Below are positions 8,195-16,872 of a stretch of DNA of 64,000 nucleotides, one piece after another. The notes beneath the pieces were generated by a model. That model worked only from the letters and a program-made list of their open reading frames with translations. It was not told where the DNA came from and did no database searches. Numbering within the stretch: position 1 is the first letter of the stretch; each line of letters starts with the position of its first letter. The translations under genes were made by a program, and so were the position numbers. Origin of the DNA: Natronosalvus sp042663485 (GTDB taxonomy: Archaea; Halobacteriota; Halobacteria; Halobacteriales; Natrialbaceae). The DNA lies in the NCBI GenBank assembly GCA_042663485.1, contig JBHTAF010000003.1. One strand, given 5' to 3'.

Positions 8195-8227
8195 GAAGGG
8201 TGTCCGTCGTTCCGGTTGGAACAAGCG

Positions 8228-8252
8228 TTTATAGGCTCCATCGAGAAGGAGG
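8228..8252 (+). promoter_or_regulatory. TATA box and Shine-Dalgarno before the PAP2 gene
   Basis: TTTATA at 8228-8233 and AAGGAGG at 8246-8252, before ATG 8258. The TATA spacing predicts initiation at ~8255, which would leave the Shine-Dalgarno out of the RNA. The two signals therefore compete: either a leaderless start at this TATA or a leadered message from further upstream. Confidence 0.5.
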
Positions 8253-8257
8253 AAGCG

Positions 8258-9163
8258 ATGAACCTCGGATTCGGTGCGATCAATCCGATCCAGTCGACAG
8301 TCCCGGACTGGCAGGCTATCGTGGTCGCCCTGCTCACCCAGCTCGGCGACGTCTGGTTCGTCGCCGTCGTCCTCCTGGGGCTGTACTGGTTTCACCCGTC
8401 GAAACGTCGCGAAGTCGCCACGCTCGCCGGGGTGATGCTCGCGGGAATCGGTATCTACCGCGGCTTCAAGGCGCTGTTCGCGATTCCCCGCCCGGACGAA
8501 CCGCTCCGGGACCCGGAGACCGTCTCGACGATGGTCCAGCCCCTGTACGAGGCGACGGCGACCGCGACCGGGTACGGGTTCCCGAGCGGGCACGCCACGA
8601 CGAGCACGATCCTCTACTTCGGCCTGGCGGGCGTCCTCGCCGTCGGAAGCCGACGGACGCGATACGCCGCTGCCGCCGCCCTCGTCGCCACCGTCTCGGC
8701 GACTCGCGTCGTCCTCCGGGTCCACTACCTCCAGGACGTCGTCGCCGGCGTTGCCCTCGGACTGACGCTGCTGGCCGGGACGTACCTCGTCCTCTCTCGC
8801 GTCGACACCGACGAACCCGCAGCGACCTTCGGACTGGCCATCCTGTGTAGCGGATTCTACCTGCACACTAGCGCCGCCGAACCGGACGCGATACTCCTGG
8901 CCGGAGCCACCCTGGGTGCGTTCGTCGGCTGGCAGGCGACCCGTATCGACGGCAGCCGGATTCGGATGACGCCGTTCGGTCGCCCCGTCTCGAGTCGCGC
9001 GCTGATCGCGGCGCTGTCGCTGGGCGCGGCACTCCTCGCCGTCGCGACGGTTACCCGGGTGCCCGCATTGGCCACGAGTCTCGTTGCGGGCCTGTTCACG
9101 GCGTTTGCGATCAGTGCACCCGTCGTCCGACCTTCGAGCCTCGAACGCGTCATTCCCGCGTGA
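8258..9163 (+). CDS. PAP2-superfamily membrane phosphatase
   Basis: 301 residues; the start is fixed by the AAGGAGG ribosome site. The acid-phosphatase signature is complete: KALFAIPRP (motif 1), GYGFPSGHAT with SGH (motif 2), and RVVLRVHYLQDVVAG (motif 3). Eight or so hydrophobic segments follow, with an extra C-terminal membrane half beyond the usual PAP2 core. Family members dephosphorylate lipid phosphates such as phosphatidate or isoprenyl diphosphates; the latter is plausible for archaeal lipids or glycosylation carriers, but this is inference. Confidence 0.9.
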   Translation: MNLGFGAINPIQSTVPDWQAIVVALLTQLGDVWFVAVVLLGLYWFHPSKRREVATLAGVMLAGIGIYRGFKALFAIPRPDEPLRDPETVSTMVQPLYEATATATGYGFPSGHATTSTILYFGLAGVLAVGSRRTRYAAAAALVATVSATRVVLRVHYLQDVVAGVALGLTLLAGTYLVLSRVDTDEPAATFGLAILCSGFYLHTSAAEPDAILLAGATLGAFVGWQATRIDGSRIRMTPFGRPVSSRALIAALSLGAALLAVATVTRVPALATSLVAGLFTAFAISAPVVRPSSLERVIPA

Positions 9164-9223
9164 TCTGGGTTGATCACTAGAGAAAACATATAGTGGGTGG
9201 CGAATAACTGGCTATCTGAAGGT

Positions 9224-10993
9224 ATGGTTTCGTCGAGCACCCGTCTCGTCACCAGTCTCCTCTTCGTCTTCGTCGTGACCACGGCCAGTGTCGTGGGGAT
9301 CGTCGCCGGAACCGCGGTAGCGGTGGCCACGGAAGACGACGACATCGACGGCTCGAGCGTAGGTACGCTGCTCGAGTCGACGACTCTGCCAGTCGACGAG
9401 TTAGACGACGATCTGGACGACGATATCGAAGAGACGAACGAGACGGTCAATGAGACGACGGACTCGGACGAAAACGTAACTGACGGAAACGTAACCGATG
9501 AAAACGTAACCGACGAGAGTGAGAACACCACCGACTCCGTCGAAGACGAAACTGACGAGACAACCGACACCGACGACGCAGTCGACACCGACGAAAATCT
9601 AACCGACGATGTCGATGGGACGGCTGAATCCGACGAAACCGTGACCGACGATGGAGACGACGTGGTTGCGGACTCGAGTGACACGCTCGAAAACACGACC
9701 GACGGAACTACTGAGACAGTCAACGACACGACGGCCTCGACGGAGATGGTAGTCGAAACGGCAGAAAGCACTACCGAAACCGTCGAGGACACCGCGAACG
9801 AAACAGTCGATGCGGTCGAGGACACGGCTGACGAGACGGTCGACTCGATCGAGGACACGACTGACGAAGCTACCGAAGCCGTCGAGAACACGACTGACGA
9901 GACGGTCGACGTGGTCGAGGACACCACGACTACCGACGCCGTGACCGAACTCGATACCACGACCTCGGCCACACTTTCGGGCACTCGCCTGCTCGAGACA
10001 CGACTCGACGCCGATGTGAGCGTCGATGCGTCCACCGATGACGCGAAATCCGATGACGACGCAGACGAATCGCTCGAGGGAACTGAGACGGCGCTCGACG
10101 GGGAAACTGAGGGGAACGAAGCCACCGAAGGGAACGAGCATCGAGACGATGACGCCACGACCACCACCGACGATAGCGGGTCCGGATTCGGCTCCGCTTC
10201 GAGTCCCGAGACGCAACATGCCGTCAACGGTGTGCTCGTTGGGTTACTCGGCGCGGTAGCCGTGTCGGGAATGGGGGCTAGCGCTGGTGCTGGTGTCGGT
10301 GCCGGTGCTGGCGCCGGTGCCGGGAAGAGCACAACGAACGCCGTCGCCAGTTGGACTGGCAGCCAGCCTCGTCGATTGCTGACTGCGCTCCGGGACGCCC
10401 TCCCGGTCCCGGTCGAGGCGCTGGCCCTCCTCCGGTACAGCCGGTACGACGACTCGGATCCGCTCGAGAACGACCACCGACGAACCGTCTTCGACACGAT
10501 CACCGAGGAGCCGGGACTGTACCTCTCGGCACTCAGCGACCGGAGCGGCGTCGCCCTGTCGACCGTTCGCCACCACGTTCGGGTGCTCGAAGACGAAAAC
10601 CTGCTCACCTCGGTCAAAGTCGGCGGCAAGCGACGCTACTTCCCGATCGAGGCGGACGGTGCGGACGGGATGGACGGAGTGGGCGGGACGGACGGGGGCG
10701 ACCACGAGCGATACGCCATCCTCGCCGAACCGGCCCGCCGACGGGTGCTCGAGGAGCTGGCCGTACTCGAGCACGCGTCCAACGGACGCCTCGCCGAGGC
10801 GCTCGACCTCGATCCGAGCACCGTCTCCCACCACCTCACGACGCTCGAGGAGGCTGGCTTCGTCGTCCGCGAACGAGATGGCCGGGCCGTCCGTAATCGA
10901 CTCTCCGAGGACGCCAGATCGGCCCTGCTCGAGGCCGAAGTCGACGCCGACTCGAGCGATACTGCGTCGACTCCGGCACCGGCGGACGACTGA
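9224..10993 (+). CDS. Membrane-anchored regulator: acidic repeat ectodomain, TM helix, two winged-helix domains
   Basis: 589 residues from ATG 9224. Residues 1-36 are a signal-like hydrophobic segment. Residues ~40-180 are extremely Asp/Glu/Thr-rich with repeated ENVTD-type units and many N-x-S/T sequons. At ~185-239 there are five 11-residue repeats of the type xxVEDTxDETV. A Gly/Ala-rich membrane helix lies at ~336-360. Residues ~414-490 form one winged helix (EEPGLYLSALSDRSGVALST, recognition helix VRHHVRVLE) and ~505-575 a second (LDPSTVSHHLTTLEEAGF). This implies an extracellular domain coupled to cytoplasmic DNA binding, but topology is inferred. ATG was chosen over an upstream GTG because a TATA-like ACATATAG lies 33 bases before it. 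Confidence 0.82.
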   Translation: MVSSSTRLVTSLLFVFVVTTASVVGIVAGTAVAVATEDDDIDGSSVGTLLESTTLPVDELDDDLDDDIEETNETVNETTDSDENVTDGNVTDENVTDESENTTDSVEDETDETTDTDDAVDTDENLTDDVDGTAESDETVTDDGDDVVADSSDTLENTTDGTTETVNDTTASTEMVVETAESTTETVEDTANETVDAVEDTADETVDSIEDTTDEATEAVENTTDETVDVVEDTTTTDAVTELDTTTSATLSGTRLLETRLDADVSVDASTDDAKSDDDADESLEGTETALDGETEGNEATEGNEHRDDDATTTTDDSGSGFGSASSPETQHAVNGVLVGLLGAVAVSGMGASAGAGVGAGAGAGAGKSTTNAVASWTGSQPRRLLTALRDALPVPVEALALLRYSRYDDSDPLENDHRRTVFDTITEEPGLYLSALSDRSGVALSTVRHHVRVLEDENLLTSVKVGGKRRYFPIEADGADGMDGVGGTDGGDHERYAILAEPARRRVLEELAVLEHASNGRLAEALDLDPSTVSHHLTTLEEAGFVVRERDGRAVRNRLSEDARSALLEAEVDADSSDTASTPAPADD

Positions 10994-11116
10994 CGTTTCG
11001 CGTGCTCGCGGGCACGCACAGCCGCGGTGTCCGTCGGTTTCCCCGAAAGGGTTATCCGGGGCTCGGTCGTACCGGGGCCCAATGATCGTGCCTCGAGGAC
11101 CGGGAGGTGAGACGCC

Positions 11117-13603
11117 GTGGAGCTGATTATCACGGAGAAGGACAACGCGGCGAGACGCATCGCAGAGATTCTGAGCGGCGAGTCCGCCGACGCGACCCGC
11201 GAGAACGGCGTGAACGTCTACGAGTGGGGCGGCAAGCGCTGCGTCGGGCTGTCGGGTCACGTCGTCGGCGTCGACTTCCCACCGGAGTACTCGGACTGGC
11301 GGGACGTCGAACCCGTCGAACTCGTCGACGCCTCGATCGAGAAGACGCCCACGAAGGAGAACATCGTCGCGACCCTTCGCATCCTGGCCCGCCAGGCCGA
11401 CCGCGTGACCATCGCGACCGACTACGATCGCGAGGGCGAACTCATCGGCAAGGAGGCCTACGAGATCGTTCGCGAGGTCAACGAGGAGGTACCGATCGAT
11501 CGGGTTCGCTTCTCCTCGATCACGGAAAACGAAGTCCAGAGCGCCTTCGCAGAACCCGACGAGATCGACTTCAACCTCGCGGCGGCAGGCGAGGCGCGCC
11601 AGATCATCGACCTGGTCTGGGGAGCCGCGCTCACCCGGTTTCTCTCGCTGTCGTCGGGCCAGCTCGGCAACGACTTCATCTCCGTCGGGCGAGTGCAGAG
11701 TCCCACCCTCAAGTTGATCGTCGACCGCGAGCGCGAGATCGAGGCCTTCGACCCCGAGACCTACTGGGAGCTGTTCGCCGACCTGATCAAGGACGACGAC
11801 CCGTTCGAGGCCCAGTACTTCTACCTCGACGAGGACGATAACGAGGCCGAACGTGTCTGGGAGGAATCGGCCGCCGACAGCGCCTACGACACGCTCTCGA
11901 GCGCCTCCTCGGCGACGGTCACGTCGGTCAACGCACGGACGCGAACGGACACGCCGCCGGCGCCGTTCAACACGACGCAGTTCATCCGCGCGGCGAGTGC
12001 CATCGGCTTCTCGGCCAAACGCGCCATGTCCATCGCGGAAGACCTCTACACTGCCGGGTACATCACCTATCCGCGGACGGACAATACCGTCTACCCCGAC
12101 GACCTCGAGGCCGAGGAATTGCTCGACTCGTTCGTCGGCCACCCCGTCCTAGGCGAGTCCGCCGAGAACCTGCTCGAGGGCGACGGCGACCTCGTGCCCA
12201 CAGAGGGCGACGAGGAGACGACCGACCACCCGCCGATCCACCCGACCGGCGAGATTCCGGCCCGCGGCGGCGACGTCGACGAGGACGAGTGGCGGGTCTA
12301 CGAACTGGTCGTCCGCCGGTACTACGCGACGGTCGCCGAACCGGCGATCTGGGAGCACCTCAAGGTGGTCGCCGAGGCCGACGCCTGTCAGCTCAAGGCC
12401 AACGGCAAGCGCCTCGTCGAAGCGGGCTACCACGACGTCTACCCGTACTTCAACACCTCCGAGAACTACGTCCCCGCGGTCGACGAAGGCGAGGAACTCG
12501 CCATCGGCGACGTCGAACTCCAGGAGAAGGAGACTCAGCCACCGCGGCGATACGGCCAGTCCCGGCTCATCGAGACCATGGAGGACCTCGGCATCGGGAC
12601 GAAGAGTACCCGGCACAACACCCTCGAGAAGCTGTACGACCGGGGGTACATCGAGAACGACCCACCGCGACCGACCCAGCTCGCGATGGCGGTCGTCGAC
12701 GCAGCGGAGAACTACGCCGACCGGGTCGTCAGCGAGGAGATGACGGCCCAGCTCGAGGCCGACATGGACGCCATCGCGACGGGCGAGGCCACCCTCGAGG
12801 ACGTCACCGACGAATCTCGTGAGATGCTCGAGGCCGTCTTCGAGCAGCTACGGGCCTCCCGCGACGAGGTTGGCGATCACCTCCGCAAGTCGCTGAAGGC
12901 GGACAAACGCCTGGGTCCGTGTCCCGACTGCGGTGAGGACCTGCTCGTTCGCCGGAGCCGCTACGGCTCGTACTTCGTGGGCTGCGACGGCTACCCCGAC
13001 TGCGAGTTCACCCTGCCGCTCCCCTCGACGGGCAAGCCCCTGATCCTCGAGGAGACCTGCGACGACCACGACCTGCACGAGGTGAAGATGCTCGCCGGTC
13101 GCCAGACGTTCGTCCACGGCTGTCCGCTGTGCAAGGCCGAAGAGGCCGGCGAGGGGCCGGTTCTGGGTACCTGTCCGGAGTGTGGTGACGAACACGGCGG
13201 CGAACTCGCGATCAAGACCCTCCAGAACGGCTCGCGGCTGGTCGGCTGTACCCGCTACCCCGATTGTGAGTACTCGCTGCCGCTCCCGCGCCGGGGCGAC
13301 ATCGAGGTCACCGACGAGCGCTGTGACGAACACGACCTGCCCGAACTCGTCGTCCACAACGGCGACGAGCCCTGGGAACTGGGCTGTCCCATCTGTAACT
13401 ACCGCGAGTTCCAGGCTCGAGAGGCCGAGAGCGGGTCGGCCCTCGAGTCGATCGAGGGAATCGGCGCCAAGACCGTCGAGAAACTCACCGCGGCCGGGAT
13501 CGAGTCGATCGACGACCTGCTCGAGGCCGATCCGGAGACCCTCGCCAGCGCGGTCGAGGGCGTGAGCGAGGATCGCGTCCGGACCTGGCAGACGGCGGCC
13601 TGA
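11117..13603 (+). CDS. topA: DNA topoisomerase I (type IA)
   Basis: 828 residues, GTG start. The N-terminal TOPRIM domain has Glu in LIITEKDNAA and the DYDREG motif near residue 100. The type IA core carries the active-site Tyr318 in ITYPRTDN. From ~590 there are four cysteine modules (CPDCG...CDGYPDC, CDDH...CPLC, CPECG...CTRYPDC, CDEH...CPIC), zinc ribbons that bind single-stranded DNA. The last 50 residues are a helix-hairpin-helix repeat (IEGIGAKTVEKLTAAGI). It relaxes negative supercoils. Length and architecture are as expected for haloarchaeal TopA. Confidence 0.96.
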   Translation: MELIITEKDNAARRIAEILSGESADATRENGVNVYEWGGKRCVGLSGHVVGVDFPPEYSDWRDVEPVELVDASIEKTPTKENIVATLRILARQADRVTIATDYDREGELIGKEAYEIVREVNEEVPIDRVRFSSITENEVQSAFAEPDEIDFNLAAAGEARQIIDLVWGAALTRFLSLSSGQLGNDFISVGRVQSPTLKLIVDREREIEAFDPETYWELFADLIKDDDPFEAQYFYLDEDDNEAERVWEESAADSAYDTLSSASSATVTSVNARTRTDTPPAPFNTTQFIRAASAIGFSAKRAMSIAEDLYTAGYITYPRTDNTVYPDDLEAEELLDSFVGHPVLGESAENLLEGDGDLVPTEGDEETTDHPPIHPTGEIPARGGDVDEDEWRVYELVVRRYYATVAEPAIWEHLKVVAEADACQLKANGKRLVEAGYHDVYPYFNTSENYVPAVDEGEELAIGDVELQEKETQPPRRYGQSRLIETMEDLGIGTKSTRHNTLEKLYDRGYIENDPPRPTQLAMAVVDAAENYADRVVSEEMTAQLEADMDAIATGEATLEDVTDESREMLEAVFEQLRASRDEVGDHLRKSLKADKRLGPCPDCGEDLLVRRSRYGSYFVGCDGYPDCEFTLPLPSTGKPLILEETCDDHDLHEVKMLAGRQTFVHGCPLCKAEEAGEGPVLGTCPECGDEHGGELAIKTLQNGSRLVGCTRYPDCEYSLPLPRRGDIEVTDERCDEHDLPELVVHNGDEPWELGCPICNYREFQAREAESGSALESIEGIGAKTVEKLTAAGIESIDDLLEADPETLASAVEGVSEDRVRTWQTAA

Positions 13604-14096
13604 GACGACGGACCCGAGACCGGTCAGTGCGGCAGTCACGCCTGCTGCCCCGGTTCACTCTTCTCGACGAGGCGACGTCAGTAGCGTCCCATCACCTCGA
13701 GCCGTCGGGTTCGGCGACCAGGAGAGTGAAGCGGGTCGGCTGTAGCATACTCGAGCCGTCGACGGTGTTACCGGAAAACGAACCCAAAACATATTGGCCG
13801 TGAGATTTTGAGGGGTCCTGCTAATGAGGTGACTGCGGGGAATCAGAAGCAACTACGCACGGTGTGTCACCATCCGTCGCCGCTCCGTTGACATCGGTTT
13901 CACCCGACGAAGCGGCGAAACGGCAGCTCTCGACGGTGAGGACGGTTCGACTCGCCCTCGAAAAAATTTCAAACAGGCTCGCTCGAAATGGCCTAAACCT
14001 ATCAAATAATAGACTTCTGGTCGCGAGATTTATCAACTAGAGCCACCATTTGTGACGCGTGCCTGCAATCGAAGACGAGAACGGGGTGATCCTTCC
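13604..14096. other. Intergenic region upstream of the HalX response regulator
   Basis: About 490 bases with no credible gene. Its last 120 bases are AT-rich (AAATTTC, CAAATAATAG, GATTTATCAAC) in contrast to the surrounding DNA. ATTTATC near 14029 is the best TATA candidate for the response regulator. The rest holds no repeat or RNA structure I can support. Confidence 0.5.
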
Positions 14097-14669
14097 GTGA
14101 GCGACGAGCCCGAAGTTCTCGTCGTCGACGACGAGTCTCGTCTCGCCGATCTCTTTGCGGCCTGGCTCGGAGCGGACCGTCCCGTCGCCACCGCTTACGA
14201 CGGCGAGGAAGCCCTCGAGAAGATGACCGACTCCGTCGAGGTCGTGCTCCTCGACCGTCGCATGCCGGGGCTCTCCGGCGACGAAGTCCTCCAGCAAATC
14301 CGTGACAATGGATACGACTGTCGGGTCGTGATGGTTACGGCCGTCGACCCCGACTTCGACATCATCGAGATGGGCTTCGACGACTATCTGGTCAAGCCGG
14401 TCTCGAAGGACGAACTCCTCGAGATGGTCCAGGACGTATCGACACGATCCGAATACAAGAGCGACATTCAGGAGTACTACGCCCTGGTCTCGAAGAAAGC
14501 GCTCCTCGAGTCCGAGAAGGCCGACCGCGAACTTACAGATCACGAGGAGTACCAGGAACTCACAAATCGTGTCGAGACACTCCGGGACCAGGTCGACGAG
14601 ACGATTTCCGGAATGTCCACCCACGACGACTTCGTCGGTGCGTTCCAAGACCTCCAGACCGAAAACTGA
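14097..14669 (+). CDS. HalX-domain response regulator
   Basis: 190 residues from GTG 14097, preceded by GGGGTGAT; a GTG at 14052 would add 15 basic residues. The receiver domain (5-118) has the acidic pair Asp11-Asp12, phospho-acceptor Asp53 (LLDRRMP), Thr81 and Lys100. Residues ~120-185 are a helical HalX domain, the usual output module of haloarchaeal receivers. No DNA-binding domain is visible, so output probably occurs through protein contact. It converges with a hybrid histidine kinase 37 bases away, its likely partner. Confidence 0.9.
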   Translation: MSDEPEVLVVDDESRLADLFAAWLGADRPVATAYDGEEALEKMTDSVEVVLLDRRMPGLSGDEVLQQIRDNGYDCRVVMVTAVDPDFDIIEMGFDDYLVKPVSKDELLEMVQDVSTRSEYKSDIQEYYALVSKKALLESEKADRELTDHEEYQELTNRVETLRDQVDETISGMSTHDDFVGAFQDLQTEN

Positions 14670-14706
14670 GCGCGTCACTTCTGCTTTCAGACCGAAACCC
14701 GAACGG

Positions 14707-16671
14707 TTACTCCTCGGCTGCGAACTCGAACTCGAACCTCGCGCCACCCTCCTCGCTCTCGACCGCGCTGACCGACCAGCCGTGGCCGTGGGCGACCTCC
14801 CTGACGACCCAGAGGCCCAGACCGATCCCCTCCGAACCGGTCGAGACGGACGAGTCGAAGACCTCGTTGCGGATCGATTCGGGTATTCCGAGGCCGTCGT
14901 CGGCGACGTAGAAGCCATCGACTGCGCCGTCGCGCTCAAGCCGGCCGACGCGGATCGTGAGCGGGCTCGCGTCGTCGGTCGACCCGTGTTCGATCGCGTT
15001 GCGAAACAGGTTCTCGAGCAACCGGAGCATCGGCGACCGATCGGCCTCGAGCGTCACCGACGATTCGACGGTCAGGGTCGCGTTCTCGACGGTGACGTTC
15101 TCCCAGGCCTCCCTGGCGACGGTCTCGAGGTCGATCGATTCGAGGTCACTCGCCCACTCGCCTTCGCGCGCGACGGCGAGCACGTCGGCGATGATCGCTT
15201 CCATGCGCTCGAGTCCGTCGCGAACCTGTGTGAAATCTTTCGGGGCACCCGTCTCCTCCGCGAGCGAGAGATACCCCTGGGCGACGCCGAGCGGGTTGCG
15301 AAGGTCGTGGCTGACGATTTGGGCGAACGCGTCGAGGCGCTCGTTTTGCTCGCGGAGTTTGCGTTCGCGTCGCTTCCGATCAGTGACGTCGCGAACTACC
15401 CCGACCGTGCCGCGGAAGGTGTCGTCGTCGCCGACGATCGCCGCCTGCGTCTCGCAGGGAATCCGCTCGCCGGCCTTCGTCTCGAGGATCGTCTCGAACG
15501 TCGTCGCCGTCTCGTCCGAGTCGGGCAATCGCTCGAGGGGGTGTCGGAACGCACCGTCCTGGTCCTGGCGCTCGTCGTCTGGCTCCTCGAACAGGAGCGA
15601 GTGGTGCTCCCCGAGGAGCCCTTCCCTGGTGTGGCCGGTCATCTCGACGAGCGCGTCGTTGACCGTCGTGAAGTGGCCGTCGGCGTCGACGACGTACATC
15701 CCGTCTCCGGCCGTCTCGACCAGTCGTTCGTACCGGCGAAGCGACTGGGTCTGCTGGGTGAGTTGGCCCCGGATCGCGATCGACTCGAGGGCGTAGGACG
15801 CGGTTTCGGCCACCGAATCGATCGCCTCGCGTTCGTGTTCGCTCAACGAGACGTCGGCGTATACGACGAGGACGCCGTACCGATCGTCCTCGGCCGCCAG
15901 CGGGGCGACCGCAACGGAGGTCGCCCCGCGTTCGACGGCGACCTCTCCGAACGGAATCGCCGTCACCGTCGACAGTTCGTCGAGTCCGCGGCGGATGGTG
16001 GACGTTCGCGACCGGAGCACGTACTCTAGCAGCGGGTGCGTGCCATCCCCGATCGAAAACGTTCGCTGAAGCGGCCAGTCGACGGTCGCACCGGTGGGTA
16101 TCCAGGGGAGAATCGCCCGCTCGCCGGGGTCGTACTCGCCGACCCAGGCGAACAGGTAGCGATCACGGGTCGTAAACGGCTCTCGAATCGCTCGCTCGAT
16201 TTCGCTCGCAGTCCGGGCGTCCGCGAGGCGACGTTTCACCCGGTTGGTGACGAGTGCGACCTGGGCCGCGCCCTCCTCGAGGTGTGCCGCGACCGCGCTG
16301 GTGAGCGCACCTGGCTGCTCGAACGTCGGCAGGTCGGTGGTGTCGTCGACGCCTTCGAGGTGGCCGTCGTGGTGATCGCCGCCGCCCGGAGCGTCGACCC
16401 CGCCGCGGTAGCCGAACACGGGCGTCCCCGGCCATCGCGTCTCGACGGTCTCGAGCAGTGACGCCACCTGTGAGACGGTCTCCACGTCGAGGACGACGAC
16501 GCCGACCCGTTCGTGCTCGAGTCGCTCGACTGCTGCGGCGTTCGTCCGAGCGAGCACGACGTTGACGCTCGCGTCGGCGAGCGCTCGAGTGAGGGCGGCA
16601 CGCGTTTCCAGATCGCCGCTCACACAGAGTACACGAGGGCGGTCTCGAGCTGATTGGGTGTCGGCGGTCAT
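14707..16671 (-). CDS. Hybrid sensor histidine kinase (receiver-like, GAF, PAS, HisKA, HATPase)
   Basis: 654 residues, soluble. Residues ~12-130 resemble a receiver domain but have CVSGD where the paired acids normally sit; ~150-310 is a GAF-like domain; ~315-435 a PAS domain (DGMYVVDADGHFTTVND). HisKA has His455 in IVSHDLRNPLG. The ATPase domain has NLFRNAIEHG, DDGLGIP and GLGLWVV boxes. It probably senses a cytoplasmic signal and phosphorylates the convergent HalX regulator. The ~200 bases between this start and truD hold both promoters. Confidence 0.92.
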   Translation of the reverse strand: MTADTQSARDRPRVLCVSGDLETRAALTRALADASVNVVLARTNAAAVERLEHERVGVVVLDVETVSQVASLLETVETRWPGTPVFGYRGGVDAPGGGDHHDGHLEGVDDTTDLPTFEQPGALTSAVAAHLEEGAAQVALVTNRVKRRLADARTASEIERAIREPFTTRDRYLFAWVGEYDPGERAILPWIPTGATVDWPLQRTFSIGDGTHPLLEYVLRSRTSTIRRGLDELSTVTAIPFGEVAVERGATSVAVAPLAAEDDRYGVLVVYADVSLSEHEREAIDSVAETASYALESIAIRGQLTQQTQSLRRYERLVETAGDGMYVVDADGHFTTVNDALVEMTGHTREGLLGEHHSLLFEEPDDERQDQDGAFRHPLERLPDSDETATTFETILETKAGERIPCETQAAIVGDDDTFRGTVGVVRDVTDRKRRERKLREQNERLDAFAQIVSHDLRNPLGVAQGYLSLAEETGAPKDFTQVRDGLERMEAIIADVLAVAREGEWASDLESIDLETVAREAWENVTVENATLTVESSVTLEADRSPMLRLLENLFRNAIEHGSTDDASPLTIRVGRLERDGAVDGFYVADDGLGIPESIRNEVFDSSVSTGSEGIGLGLWVVREVAHGHGWSVSAVESEEGGARFEFEFAAEE

Positions 16672-16872
16672 TCGAGAGGAGTCCCTGTGCTCGATGCGAG
16701 ACTGGTATCGACGGCGAACGGGGCTGGCCGAGCGCTACTGGCGGGACTCCTCACGGTAGTGGTAACTCGTGCGTTGCGATACTAAATTGCTCTTGCGGTG
16801 ACGTCTCGGTGCGAACGAGGGACCAACGAAAACCGTGGAGACTTTGCGCCGCCGCCACGGAACGACGCACGA

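Noticed and set aside
7532..8866. Long minus-strand frame across the LysE and PAP2 genes
   Set aside because: Shadow of real genes; low-complexity charged translation, no domain.
8857..10629. Long Ser/Val-rich minus-strand frame opposite the repeat ectodomain
   Set aside because: It is the complement of the GAC/GAA repeats; no independent start signals.
13655..14036. Small minus-strand frames before the HalX gene
   Set aside because: They start with TTG or late ATG and look like random sequence.
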